From IMG/VR virus record IMGVR_UViG_3300037042_001365, positions 1 to 40,881 of that record: a stretch of DNA of 40,881 bases; one strand, given 5' to 3'. The translations under genes were made by a program, and so were the position numbers. The notes beneath the pieces are model-generated. The model was not told where the DNA came from. It saw nothing but the letters and a program-made list of their open reading frames with translations, and did not search any database. This stretch comes from a virus. Below, piece by piece: positions 35,824-40,881 of the stretch (positions are counted from its first letter, which is position 1; each line of letters starts with the position of its first letter).

Positions 35824-35994
35824 TTACTTTGTTTTTGTTGTGTCTAATAATGTTGAATCTACTATAGTAGAATCTTTACTCATTGAATCATTTGCTTTAA
35901 CAGTATCGTTAGTCGGTGCTACTTCTGTTTTCTTGTTGTTACAAGAGATTAATAATGTTGTTAATACTGCTAATGTTAAGATTACTTTTTTCAT
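35824..35994 (-). CDS. Small predicted lipoprotein (56 aa)
   Basis: The short frame encodes MKKVILTLAVLTTLLISCNN followed by a Lys/Thr/Asp/Ser-rich tail ending DTTKTK. Residues 1-17 are a textbook lipoprotein signal peptide (two Lys, hydrophobic core, lipobox LIS-C with C18 as lipidated residue). The mature chain is only 39 residues, hydrophilic and probably unstructured. The acidic export tag common after the Cys in outer-surface lipoproteins of Bacteroidota is missing, so it may stay on the periplasmic side. It lies between ssb and the exonuclease and starts 3 bases after the latter's stop. Superinfection exclusion is the most plausible role; an outer-membrane spanin is an alternative, but no inner-membrane spanin lies beside it. 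Confidence 0.78.
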   Translation of the reverse strand: MKKVILTLAVLTTLLISCNNKKTEVAPTNDTVKANDSMSKDSTIVDSTLLDTTKTK

Positions 35995-35997
35995 GGT

Positions 35998-36738
35998 TTA
36001 AAGGGTTTCGGTTATACAATAATTTTTAATATCAAAATTCTCTGTTTTGTGGAATAGTCTGTAAGCTTCCACTGCTCTTTCTACTTTGTCTTTACCTGTT
36101 TCTAAAAATTGTGGTGAACAATCATAAATACCAATCTTTCTAGACTTCTTATCAACAGCTATAAATACCATGTCCATATTAAAATATGTAGAATAAATAT
36201 ATGCTTGACTGTCATAATTATATTCTTTTGCTGAATATCTAAACTTATCAATATCAGAAGTTGTTTTAAGATCTACTACTAATGATTGCGTATTATTTTT
36301 AATATCTGCTTTTAATTTCCACCATTCGCCACTAAGATTTAATATTCCAGGTACTTCATATTCAACATCAATGTCTTGTATAAGATCACGTGCTATTTTA
36401 TTATCCATTACGGTATCTCTTAATAATTGTATACTATCTGCTTCATGCTGTAGTAAACACATTTCTCCATCGGATAATTCTTTATACTTCGTGGTATTCC
36501 TAGTTGAGGCATTGATAATCTTTATTCGTTCTAGTTTATCAGGTTCAAGTATTAATGTATGGAAGTAACTACCTATTATTAAATTAGGATTATTAGTTAT
36601 TGGTTGATTAAATGTTAATGGATCTTTTAATAGTGAACGTATATTAGAGTTTGATAAGAACTTTCGGCCAAAGGAACCATAATAATCTTCGTCGTTCTCC
36701 AATCTTTTTAATGCTGACTTAATTTCTTTTTCTGTCAT
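35998..36738 (-). CDS. PD-(D/E)XK exonuclease (RecE/lambda-exonuclease-like)
   Basis: This 246-residue nuclease likely resects double-stranded ends to give single strands for the ERF annealing protein encoded just upstream. Visible motifs are LIIGSYFHTLILEP with H60, LKADI with D145, LVVDLKTTSD with D156 and K158 (the PD-(D/E)XK core) and YNYDSQAYIY with Q178, the QxxxY motif of the RecB/lambda-exonuclease group. The length fits this family. Its start overlaps the erf stop by 4 bases (ATGA type), so the two proteins are made together, as in other phage recombination pairs of exonuclease and annealing protein. Confidence 0.86.
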   Translation of the reverse strand: MTEKEIKSALKRLENDEDYYGSFGRKFLSNSNIRSLLKDPLTFNQPITNNPNLIIGSYFHTLILEPDKLERIKIINASTRNTTKYKELSDGEMCLLQHEADSIQLLRDTVMDNKIARDLIQDIDVEYEVPGILNLSGEWWKLKADIKNNTQSLVVDLKTTSDIDKFRYSAKEYNYDSQAYIYSTYFNMDMVFIAVDKKSRKIGIYDCSPQFLETGKDKVERAVEAYRLFHKTENFDIKNYCITETL

Positions 36739-37298
36739 AGGGTTGCTAATATTTCAGGTGATACATCATACTTAGTTTTAATAGCATCTAAGCTGCCACC
36801 TTTTTCTAAATATTCTTTTGCTTTAACTAAAGCATCACCTTCTAATTTAGGTTTAGTTACTGTTGTCTTTTTAGTATCATGAGTATTAACTGCATCTGAA
36901 TCTTGAGTATCATCAATTAATAATAGATTACCAAGCGCATACTTTTTACCATAACTAGATGCTGATCCAAACTTCTGCGGCATCTGCATACCTTTTTGTT
37001 CTAAGTCTACACCTACAATTGCTGTTGCTGTAATATTACTTAAGTTGTCAGATATAACCGCGGTAGTTTCCATAATAGGGAATGCTGAATTATGATCTGT
37101 TAGTAATCTTTCTGTTACAACAACTGAGACGTTGTATTTTGTTAGATAAGGTTTAATCGCTTCCAATAGATCTTCTGCAGATCTAAAATTGTATTTACCA
37201 AAACTATTAAATCTACTCTTCTTAGCTTTTATTTCAACTTGAATAAGAGCAAGCTTTTCATTTAATGTTAACTCTTTAATTGCTTTTTGTTTTTCCAT
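36735..37298 (-). CDS. ERF-family single-strand annealing protein
   Basis: The 187-residue product has the ERF signature: an N-terminal block with SFGKYNFRSAEDLLEAIKPY (about 32-51), a beta-rich middle (VSVVVTERLL to TATAIVGVDL) and the highly typical QKFGSASSYGKKYALGNLLL followed by IDDTQDSDA (108-136). A Thr/Lys linker leads to a small C-terminal helical domain (YLEKGGSLDAIKTKYDVSPE). ERF proteins form rings on ssDNA and anneal homologous strands, supporting recombination, end repair and circularisation or concatemer formation. It is coupled to the exonuclease through a 4-base overlap. The leader has the AACAATTAAAT motif shared with ssb and the primase-helicase gene. Confidence 0.9.
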   Translation of the reverse strand: MEKQKAIKELTLNEKLALIQVEIKAKKSRFNSFGKYNFRSAEDLLEAIKPYLTKYNVSVVVTERLLTDHNSAFPIMETTAVISDNLSNITATAIVGVDLEQKGMQMPQKFGSASSYGKKYALGNLLLIDDTQDSDAVNTHDTKKTTVTKPKLEGDALVKAKEYLEKGGSLDAIKTKYDVSPEILATL

Positions 37299-37307
37299 AT
37301 ATTTAAT

Positions 37308-37730
37308 TTAATTGTTTCTTGTTTTTAAATAATGTGTCATTCTTTCTAACATATCATTTGTTTTCTCTAATTGTCCTAAAGTGGTATTGCATGGATCACA
37401 TAGTATTCCTCTAACATGATTATCTTTATGACAGTGGTCTATTACTTTTCTATTAGTTGTAAATTCCACACTACATATTTCACAATGAGTTATACTATCT
37501 AATAATTTATTCATCTCTGGAATAGACATATTATATCTCCAAGCTCTTGTAGTAGCCTGTTGACATTTTTTACAATTTCCATATTGATAAATATTCCTTA
37601 TTGAAAATCTAGCAAAATAAGGATCTTTAGTTCCTGTAAAACCGCATTTTTTACAAGTTTTTATTTCACTTGCTTTTTGTATATTTAAAAGATTCTTTTC
37701 TTCTAAAGATAATGTTTTTGATGTTCCCAT
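37308..37730 (-). CDS. Recombination endonuclease VII-like HNH nuclease
   Basis: The 140-residue protein has two zinc-type Cys pairs at the front (C26-x-x-C29 and C53-x-x-C56, the latter in GNCKKCQQATTRAWRYN) and the endonuclease VII core behind: C83-x-x-C86, VIDHCHKDNHVRGILC with D98-H99-C100-H101, then C111-D-P-C114-N. Endonuclease VII cleaves Holliday junctions and other branches so that DNA can be packaged. An additional zinc ribbon at the N-terminus is common in phage and Bacteroidota relatives. A role as homing HNH nuclease is also possible. It lies first in the block with erf and the exonuclease, 9 bases upstream of erf, and has a 163-base intergenic region in front. Confidence 0.86.
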   Translation of the reverse strand: MGTSKTLSLEEKNLLNIQKASEIKTCKKCGFTGTKDPYFARFSIRNIYQYGNCKKCQQATTRAWRYNMSIPEMNKLLDSITHCEICSVEFTTNRKVIDHCHKDNHVRGILCDPCNTTLGQLEKTNDMLERMTHYLKTRNN

Positions 37731-37893
37731 AATTATTTATATATTTATATATGTATATATAATTACGTAAAAAGATATACTTTTGGTATAAAATCAAAAA
37801 TATTTTATTTATTTAATTGTTAATGTTCTTGTTAATATAATTACGTATTTTGTAACAAATATATGCTAAATTTGTTATTAATTTTAATTTAAC
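37731..37893 (-). promoter_or_regulatory. Probable promoter/operator region of the recombination block
   Basis: This is the longest gene-free gap of the early arm. ATATAATTACGTA occurs twice (37757-37769 and 37835-37847, 78 bases apart), each with the palindrome TACGTA. On the - strand a TATATTTG (37863-37856) fits the Bacteroidota -7 box TAnnTTTG, without a clear TTG at -33. Together they suggest a regulated promoter just after the sigma gene; exact start and regulator are unknown. Confidence 0.5.
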
Positions 37894-38652
37894 TTAAAGA
37901 AAATCAAGTACTTGTGAGGAATCAACGTTATTAATTAATTTAGCGATTGCTTGCTTTTTTAATTCGTAAACTCTTACATAAGAACTTTTACCTTGGAAGT
38001 TTAATTGTTCTGCAATTGCTACAGCGGAATGTTTATCACAATCTAAACCGTAACTTAATCTTAGCACATCGTATTCTTCTTGATTCAAATGTCTTTTTAA
38101 TAATGAAGTAAGATAAGCATTCATAATACATATATTATATGGTTCAGAATCATCTTTAACTTGATATAACATATTCTCATCGTCTTCATCATTAAATTGT
38201 TCGTCAATGCTTAAGAATATAGAATTGAAAAACATTGCAACCATTTCTTTATTCTGACCGTTATCTTTTCTAATTTCAATTAACTTATGCTCTGGAAGTT
38301 TAATGCTACCTCTGTTGATGTCTAATGCTCTTCTAATCGAGCCTTTAATTCTTTTTGATAAGAATGACTTTAACGTTTTTTCTATGTCCTTAGAATCGTT
38401 TAATTGTGTCCAATCTAATCTATTGACTGCTTGTATTAATCCATAACTTCCTTCTTGTATTAGATCTGTAATATCCATTACTCCTGCTGCTTGTTGTGAT
38501 GTTGAGAATTTTCTAGATATGTTTTCAACTAATGGTAAAAACTTGTTAATCAATTCATCTCTTGTATATTCATTCCATGCTTTATTAATTGGTTGTCCAA
38601 CAATAACATCTTTTTTATATCTTAGGTAATTTTGTAAGTTGTAACTTTTCAT
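37894..38652 (-). CDS. Phage sigma-70 family RNA polymerase sigma factor
   Basis: The 252-residue protein would redirect host RNA polymerase to phage promoters. Region 2 is clear: LVENISRKFS (41-50), MDITDLIQEGSYGLIQAVNR (59-78, region 2.1-2.2) and FLSKRIKGSIRRAL (97-110, region 2.3-2.4). DINRGSIKLPEHKLIEIRK (111-129) looks like region 3. Region 4 is seen as LNQEEYDVLRLSYGL (189-203) and a helix-turn-helix AVAIAEQLN... KKQAIAKLI (210-240). Its start overlaps the stop of the HTH gene by 4 bases (ATGA), so the two are translated together. Probable target promoters are those of the + strand virion genes, where no host-type -7 box is visible. Confidence 0.9.
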   Translation of the reverse strand: MKSYNLQNYLRYKKDVIVGQPINKAWNEYTRDELINKFLPLVENISRKFSTSQQAAGVMDITDLIQEGSYGLIQAVNRLDWTQLNDSKDIEKTLKSFLSKRIKGSIRRALDINRGSIKLPEHKLIEIRKDNGQNKEMVAMFFNSIFLSIDEQFNDEDDENMLYQVKDDSEPYNICIMNAYLTSLLKRHLNQEEYDVLRLSYGLDCDKHSAVAIAEQLNFQGKSSYVRVYELKKQAIAKLINNVDSSQVLDFL

Positions 38653-39269
38653 AAATTTTTATTTAATAGTTCTTTTTCTTTTTTTAATTCATTACTCATA
38701 TTGCGATGTATTGTTCTAGTGGTACATTTAAAATGTTCTGCAATATTCTTTATTGTTATTTTTTGGGATATATCATGCATATAAAGCATGGTTTCATATA
38801 TATCAGATTCATTAACTTTTTTACTTTTACCAATTATATGTCCAACAATTGATAGTTTTTCTGATGTTGTTAATCCTGTATTGTCTTTAAATATAATCTT
38901 ACGCAATTTGTTTGGTGGTGGTTTCTCTAAATCAACCATACTAACATCGTATAAAATATTATCCAAAGCATGCTCAGATACATTAAAAGTAATGAAATTA
39001 TTAGATCTTGTACATATAAACTTTGCAAGCGTTTCAAACTGATCCTCACTCATAGAATGATTAAGATACCATAATACATACAAATGCCATTTTAATGACT
39101 TATATGTGTTAATACGGGCTTTAGAATTAAATAATGTATAGCATTCGCGAGTTCCATCTTCAAAGTAATAACCCCAATCATACTCTACTGAACACTTATC
39201 ATTAACAGGATCTTGTCTATATAATATTCTTCGTTTGTTTAAGTATTCTATATTTCTTTCATCATGCAT
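38649..39269 (-). CDS. Helix-turn-helix protein coupled to the sigma factor (206 aa)
   Basis: The C-terminal 37 residues (KITIKNIAEHFKCTTRTIHR, then NMSNELKKEKELLN) form a clear helix-turn-helix. Residues 1-60 include an acidic/aromatic stretch (SVEYDWGYYFEDGTRECYTL), and the middle (65-165) is helical. No enzyme motif was seen, and I cannot name the family. Because it overlaps the sigma gene by 4 bases in the same operon, a transcription regulator or sigma partner is the best guess; a replication-origin binding role is possible. It is preceded by a 73-base intergenic segment containing an imperfect hairpin (39286-39334). Confidence 0.7.
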   Translation of the reverse strand: MHDERNIEYLNKRRILYRQDPVNDKCSVEYDWGYYFEDGTRECYTLFNSKARINTYKSLKWHLYVLWYLNHSMSEDQFETLAKFICTRSNNFITFNVSEHALDNILYDVSMVDLEKPPPNKLRKIIFKDNTGLTTSEKLSIVGHIIGKSKKVNESDIYETMLYMHDISQKITIKNIAEHFKCTTRTIHRNMSNELKKEKELLNKNL

Positions 39270-39285
39270 TATATTAAATTTAAAA

Positions 39286-39334
39286 GTGTGACATTAGCCT
39301 GCTACTATAATTAATTAGCAACCTATCGTCGCAC
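39286..39334 (-). promoter_or_regulatory. Imperfect two-tier hairpin ahead of the HTH-sigma operon
   Basis: GTGTGAC (39286-39292) faces GTCGCAC (39328-39334) with one mismatch, and CTGCTA (39299-39304) faces TAGCAA (39316-39321) with one wobble. The segment is richer in G and C than its surroundings and lies in the 73-base gap before the HTH gene. It may be an operator or leader structure; no T-tract follows. Confidence 0.4.
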
Positions 39335-39342
39335 TCTAATTA

Positions 39343-39609
39343 TCATTTTAATTTATCTAATATCACCTTGAGTTGTTGTATTTTTGTTTTAGTTAGCTCT
39401 GCTTTTTCATAATCTTCTGTTGTTACATACTCTGATAATAATAGTTGTAAACCAACCATTTGTTGTAATACCATTTCGTATGTTAAATTATGTTGATATG
39501 TTTGATCATAAGCAAAATCATATTCTATTTGCTTACGCAATATCTTTTCTACAACTGTATCGGCTATTTTATTGATATCTTCTTGTGTTAGTCTTACGTT
39601 TAGTCTCAT
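39343..39609 (-). CDS. Helical protein of unknown function (88 aa)
   Basis: The product reads as a long helical hairpin: MRLNVRLTQEDINKIADTVV, a Tyr/Gln-rich middle (EYDFAYDQTYQHNLTYEM), and a C-terminal coiled coil (EDYEKAELTKTKIQQLKVIL) ending in Lys. It could form a dimer or bind a partner protein. No family is recognised. It ends 73 bases before the HTH gene and starts 5 bases after the stop of a small membrane protein gene, so it belongs to the same run of early genes. Confidence 0.6.
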   Translation of the reverse strand: MRLNVRLTQEDINKIADTVVEKILRKQIEYDFAYDQTYQHNLTYEMVLQQMVGLQLLLSEYVTTEDYEKAELTKTKIQQLKVILDKLK

Positions 39610-39614
39610 ATATA

Positions 39615-39809
39615 TTATCGATTATTGTTCGTGTTTGTTTTGTATTCAATTATAAATCCTATAGCAACAATTATATTCATTCCAAATGAAGCTATTATTT
39701 CGTGTATGTCTTCATATACATTAACAGTTAAATGTACATGCCCAACCATCCAAAATGGTATTGATAAGTTACTGGCTATCCATGTGATAGTAAATTTAAT
39801 AAATTTCAT
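39615..39809 (-). CDS. Small membrane protein (64 aa)
   Basis: Two hydrophobic segments are visible, about residues 3-22 (FIKFTITWIASNLSIPFWMV) and 36-54 (HEIIASFGMNIIVAIGFII), separated by a short hydrophilic part and followed by a polar tail (EYKTNTNNNR). The topology suggests two membrane passes. Holin or exclusion functions are conceivable for such a protein, but there is no endolysin nearby and it sits in the early arm, so neither is supported. Its start overlaps the preceding gene by 14 bases. Confidence 0.58.
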   Translation of the reverse strand: MKFIKFTITWIASNLSIPFWMVGHVHLTVNVYEDIHEIIASFGMNIIVAIGFIIEYKTNTNNNR

Positions 39810-39987
39810 TTGGATTCTCCTTTAATTCGCCAGCCATCTCAATTACATGCTGATCAATTGTTATTGGTTGCCAGCCACTAGCAATTAGCATACCTTTAAA
39901 AGCATCAAATATTTGTGTTAAATCTACATCAACATTAGAAAATTCTGTTGTAAATGTTTCCCATTGTTTTTCTATTCTTATTATCAT
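39796..39987 (-). CDS. Small protein of unknown function (63 aa)
   Basis: The chain MIIRIEKQWETFTTEFSNVD, then LTQIFDAFKGMLIASGWQPI, ends with IEMAGELKENPNEIY. It is acidic and helical, with a FxGMLIASGW segment reminiscent of small proteins found repeatedly in replication modules of flavobacterial phages, but I cannot name it. It begins 6 bases after the stop of the preceding small gene and overlaps the following membrane protein gene by 14 bases, so the reading frame is supported by tight packing. Confidence 0.6.
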   Translation of the reverse strand: MIIRIEKQWETFTTEFSNVDVDLTQIFDAFKGMLIASGWQPITIDQHVIEMAGELKENPNEIY

Positions 39988-39993
39988 AATTAT

Positions 39994-40164
39994 TTAGTCT
40001 AAAAATATTTTTAAAGTTTCTCCTCCATCTTGTATAGATATTTCAACACCATTAAAATCACCAAGCTCTTGATATAATGTTAATAATCTGCCAATACGAT
40101 GATCATTACTCGCATGATTGATTACTTCTATTCTGTTTATTTTTGTTTCGTCTATTTCTTTCAT
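39994..40164 (-). CDS. Small protein of unknown function (56 aa)
   Basis: This short frame encodes MKEIDETKINRIEVINHASN, then DHRIGRLLTLYQELGDFNGV, ending ISIQDGGETLKIFLD. It has an amphipathic helix and a beta-strand end, with codon use like its neighbours and a typical A-rich leader (AAAAAACAAATAAAAT) before the ATG. It fills the only free space between two other small genes (6 bases to the next start, 3 bases from the preceding stop). No function is recognised. Confidence 0.68.
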   Translation of the reverse strand: MKEIDETKINRIEVINHASNDHRIGRLLTLYQELGDFNGVEISIQDGGETLKIFLD

Positions 40165-40167
40165 ATT

Positions 40168-40416
40168 TTATTTGTTTTTTAAATGTTCTTTACAATCTTT
40201 TATTGTGTATATACCTTGAGGTGTATTATCTAATGGATAAACCCTTGTGTTTTCGTCTAAACTTTCTGCTAAACTATTCATCCAAAAACTTTCTCCTCCT
40301 CTGTAAAAAACATCATTAAAAAAATCTTCAGATATATACGGTTGTAAGCATCCGTTTTCATCAACTAATATATTTTCAGCTAATGGATATAATGGTATTC
40401 CAAATGTTGTACTCAT
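40168..40416 (-). CDS. Protein of unknown function (82 aa)
   Basis: The product starts MSTTFGIPLYPLAENILVDE and contains LQPYISEDFFNDVFYRGGES and VYPLDNTPQGIYTIKDCKEH. It is acidic and aromatic, without a signal peptide or membrane segment. I cannot name a family or function. It starts 1 base after the stop of the pyrimidine-dimer-glycosylase-like gene and ends 3 bases before the next gene, so it is part of the early operon. Confidence 0.6.
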   Translation of the reverse strand: MSTTFGIPLYPLAENILVDENGCLQPYISEDFFNDVFYRGGESFWMNSLAESLDENTRVYPLDNTPQGIYTIKDCKEHLKNK

Positions 40417-40417
40417 A

Positions 40418-40858
40418 TTATTTATCTTTTAAATGTGCTTTACCAATTTTGTAATATTTTTTGTAGCCATCAACAGCATCAGCCATTTTGTATTCGTCTG
40501 GCATACATTGAGGTGGATCGCAAAAATCTTCAGCATGTATTGCATGTGGTACTTTAGATAATACTTCACGACACTTAGCAATAGTTAAATGATGCTTCTT
40601 ATAACGACGTGTATATTCAGAACCTAATGCTAACATATATTCGTAACACCATAAGTAATTAGCTCGTGATGATCGTACCCATATTGCTGATGGATGATTC
40701 ATGTGTGTTTTCTTATATGGCACATCATCTGGATTACCGGATAAGTGATGAGCTGTACAAAGTAATTGTGCTGCTTCTAATACCATCTTTACCACATGTT
40801 TATTATGGTGTTGTTCTGCTGCTTTAACAGGATCTCTGTCTAAATAAAATATATTCAT
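40418..40858 (-). CDS. Pyrimidine dimer DNA glycosylase-like protein (146 aa)
   Basis: The sequence MNIFYLDRDPVKAAEQHHNK, HVVKMVLEAAQLLCTAHHLS and HMNHPSAIWVRSSRANYLWC matches a phage family, frequent in marine phages, often annotated as pyrimidine dimer DNA glycosylase or endonuclease-V-like. His-rich helices (H17, H18, H21) and the NHPSAIWVR stretch are its conserved features. The last third contains FCDPPQCMPDEYK and a Lys/Tyr-rich end. A DNA-repair glycosylase acting on UV dimers would suit a phage living in sunlit water, but the catalytic assignment for this branch is weak; some members may have another activity. It ends 1 base before the next gene. Confidence 0.62.
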   Translation of the reverse strand: MNIFYLDRDPVKAAEQHHNKHVVKMVLEAAQLLCTAHHLSGNPDDVPYKKTHMNHPSAIWVRSSRANYLWCYEYMLALGSEYTRRYKKHHLTIAKCREVLSKVPHAIHAEDFCDPPQCMPDEYKMADAVDGYKKYYKIGKAHLKDK

Positions 40859-40860
40859 AA

Positions 40861-40881
40861 TTATTCTTCTAAGTTAATTAA
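40861..40881 (-). CDS. Possible 3' end of an upstream gene (partial)
   Basis: A TAA stop at 40863-40861 on the - strand closes a frame that runs off the right edge (visible residues LINLEE). It lies 2 bases before the glycosylase-like start, like other tightly packed genes of this arm. Only six codons are visible, so this is a weak call. Confidence 0.3.
   Translation of the reverse strand, partial: LINLEE

Noticed and set aside
35690-36001. 103-aa hydrophobic reading frame on the + strand
   Set aside because: It is the antisense of ssb and the lipoprotein gene, both of which have clear motifs; its hydrophobicity is a by-product of A-rich - strand codons.
1-40881. Terminal or direct repeat joining the two ends of the window
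   Set aside because: The first and last bases were compared by eye and no shared stretch was found, so circularity or terminal redundancy cannot be claimed.
1-40881. CRISPR array, integrase, transposase or attachment site
   Set aside because: No regularly spaced repeats, no recombinase motifs and no inverted repeats with target duplications were seen; the only mobile-type candidates are the free-standing GIY-YIG and HNH nucleases.

Overview
The window reads as one piece of an AT-rich, tailed, double-stranded DNA phage genome, most likely a short-tailed (podovirus-type) phage of a Bacteroidota host, probably a marine or aquatic flavobacterium. The reasons are the gene set, the absence of Shine-Dalgarno sites in favour of A/T-rich leaders before nearly every start, and the resemblance of the portal, connector and nozzle proteins to those of Cellulophaga and crAss-like phages. 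There are no rRNA or tRNA genes, integrase, insertion sequence or CRISPR array. It starts inside the terminase large subunit gene and ends among small early genes. No DNA polymerase, holin, endolysin or complete terminase is present, so the genome must extend beyond both ends.

Left arm, 1 to about 27.8 kb, + strand, the virion module: terminase C-terminus, portal, scaffold, major capsid protein, a strong terminator, a structural protein of unknown role, two connector-type proteins, a 1812-aa and a 512-aa protein that together carry the conserved parts of the tail nozzle/stabilisation family, a small cupin, a glycine/alanine-rich internal virion protein, a second internal protein, and a 3015-aa giant protein. 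The giant protein carries an HExxH zinc-peptidase motif, a stretch resembling sigma factor region 2, a GNAT-like domain and a hydrophobic C-terminal part. It looks like a polyvalent protein ejected with the DNA.

Right arm, 40.9 down to 28.0 kb, - strand, the early/replication module, in order of transcription: a partial gene, a pyrimidine-dimer-glycosylase-like protein, several small unknown genes, a helix-turn-helix protein coupled to a phage sigma-70 factor, endonuclease VII, an ERF annealing protein, a PD-(D/E)XK exonuclease, a 56-aa lipoprotein, SSB, a terminator, T7-type primase-helicase, GIY-YIG nuclease, thymidylate synthase, a GIY-YIG/MazG fusion, a MazG-like protein, a DUF1064-type nuclease, three small proteins, and a B12-dependent ribonucleotide reductase. 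The arms converge on a bidirectional terminator near 27.87 kb.

Taken together, nucleotide-pool genes (class II RNR, ThyA, two MazG-like proteins) supply dNTPs; primase-helicase, SSB, ERF and exonuclease serve replication and recombination; endonuclease VII resolves branched DNA before packaging; and the sigma factor with its HTH partner probably turns on the late + strand operon. Four genes of 53-56 aa that a longer ORF cut-off would miss are included, one of them the lipoprotein.
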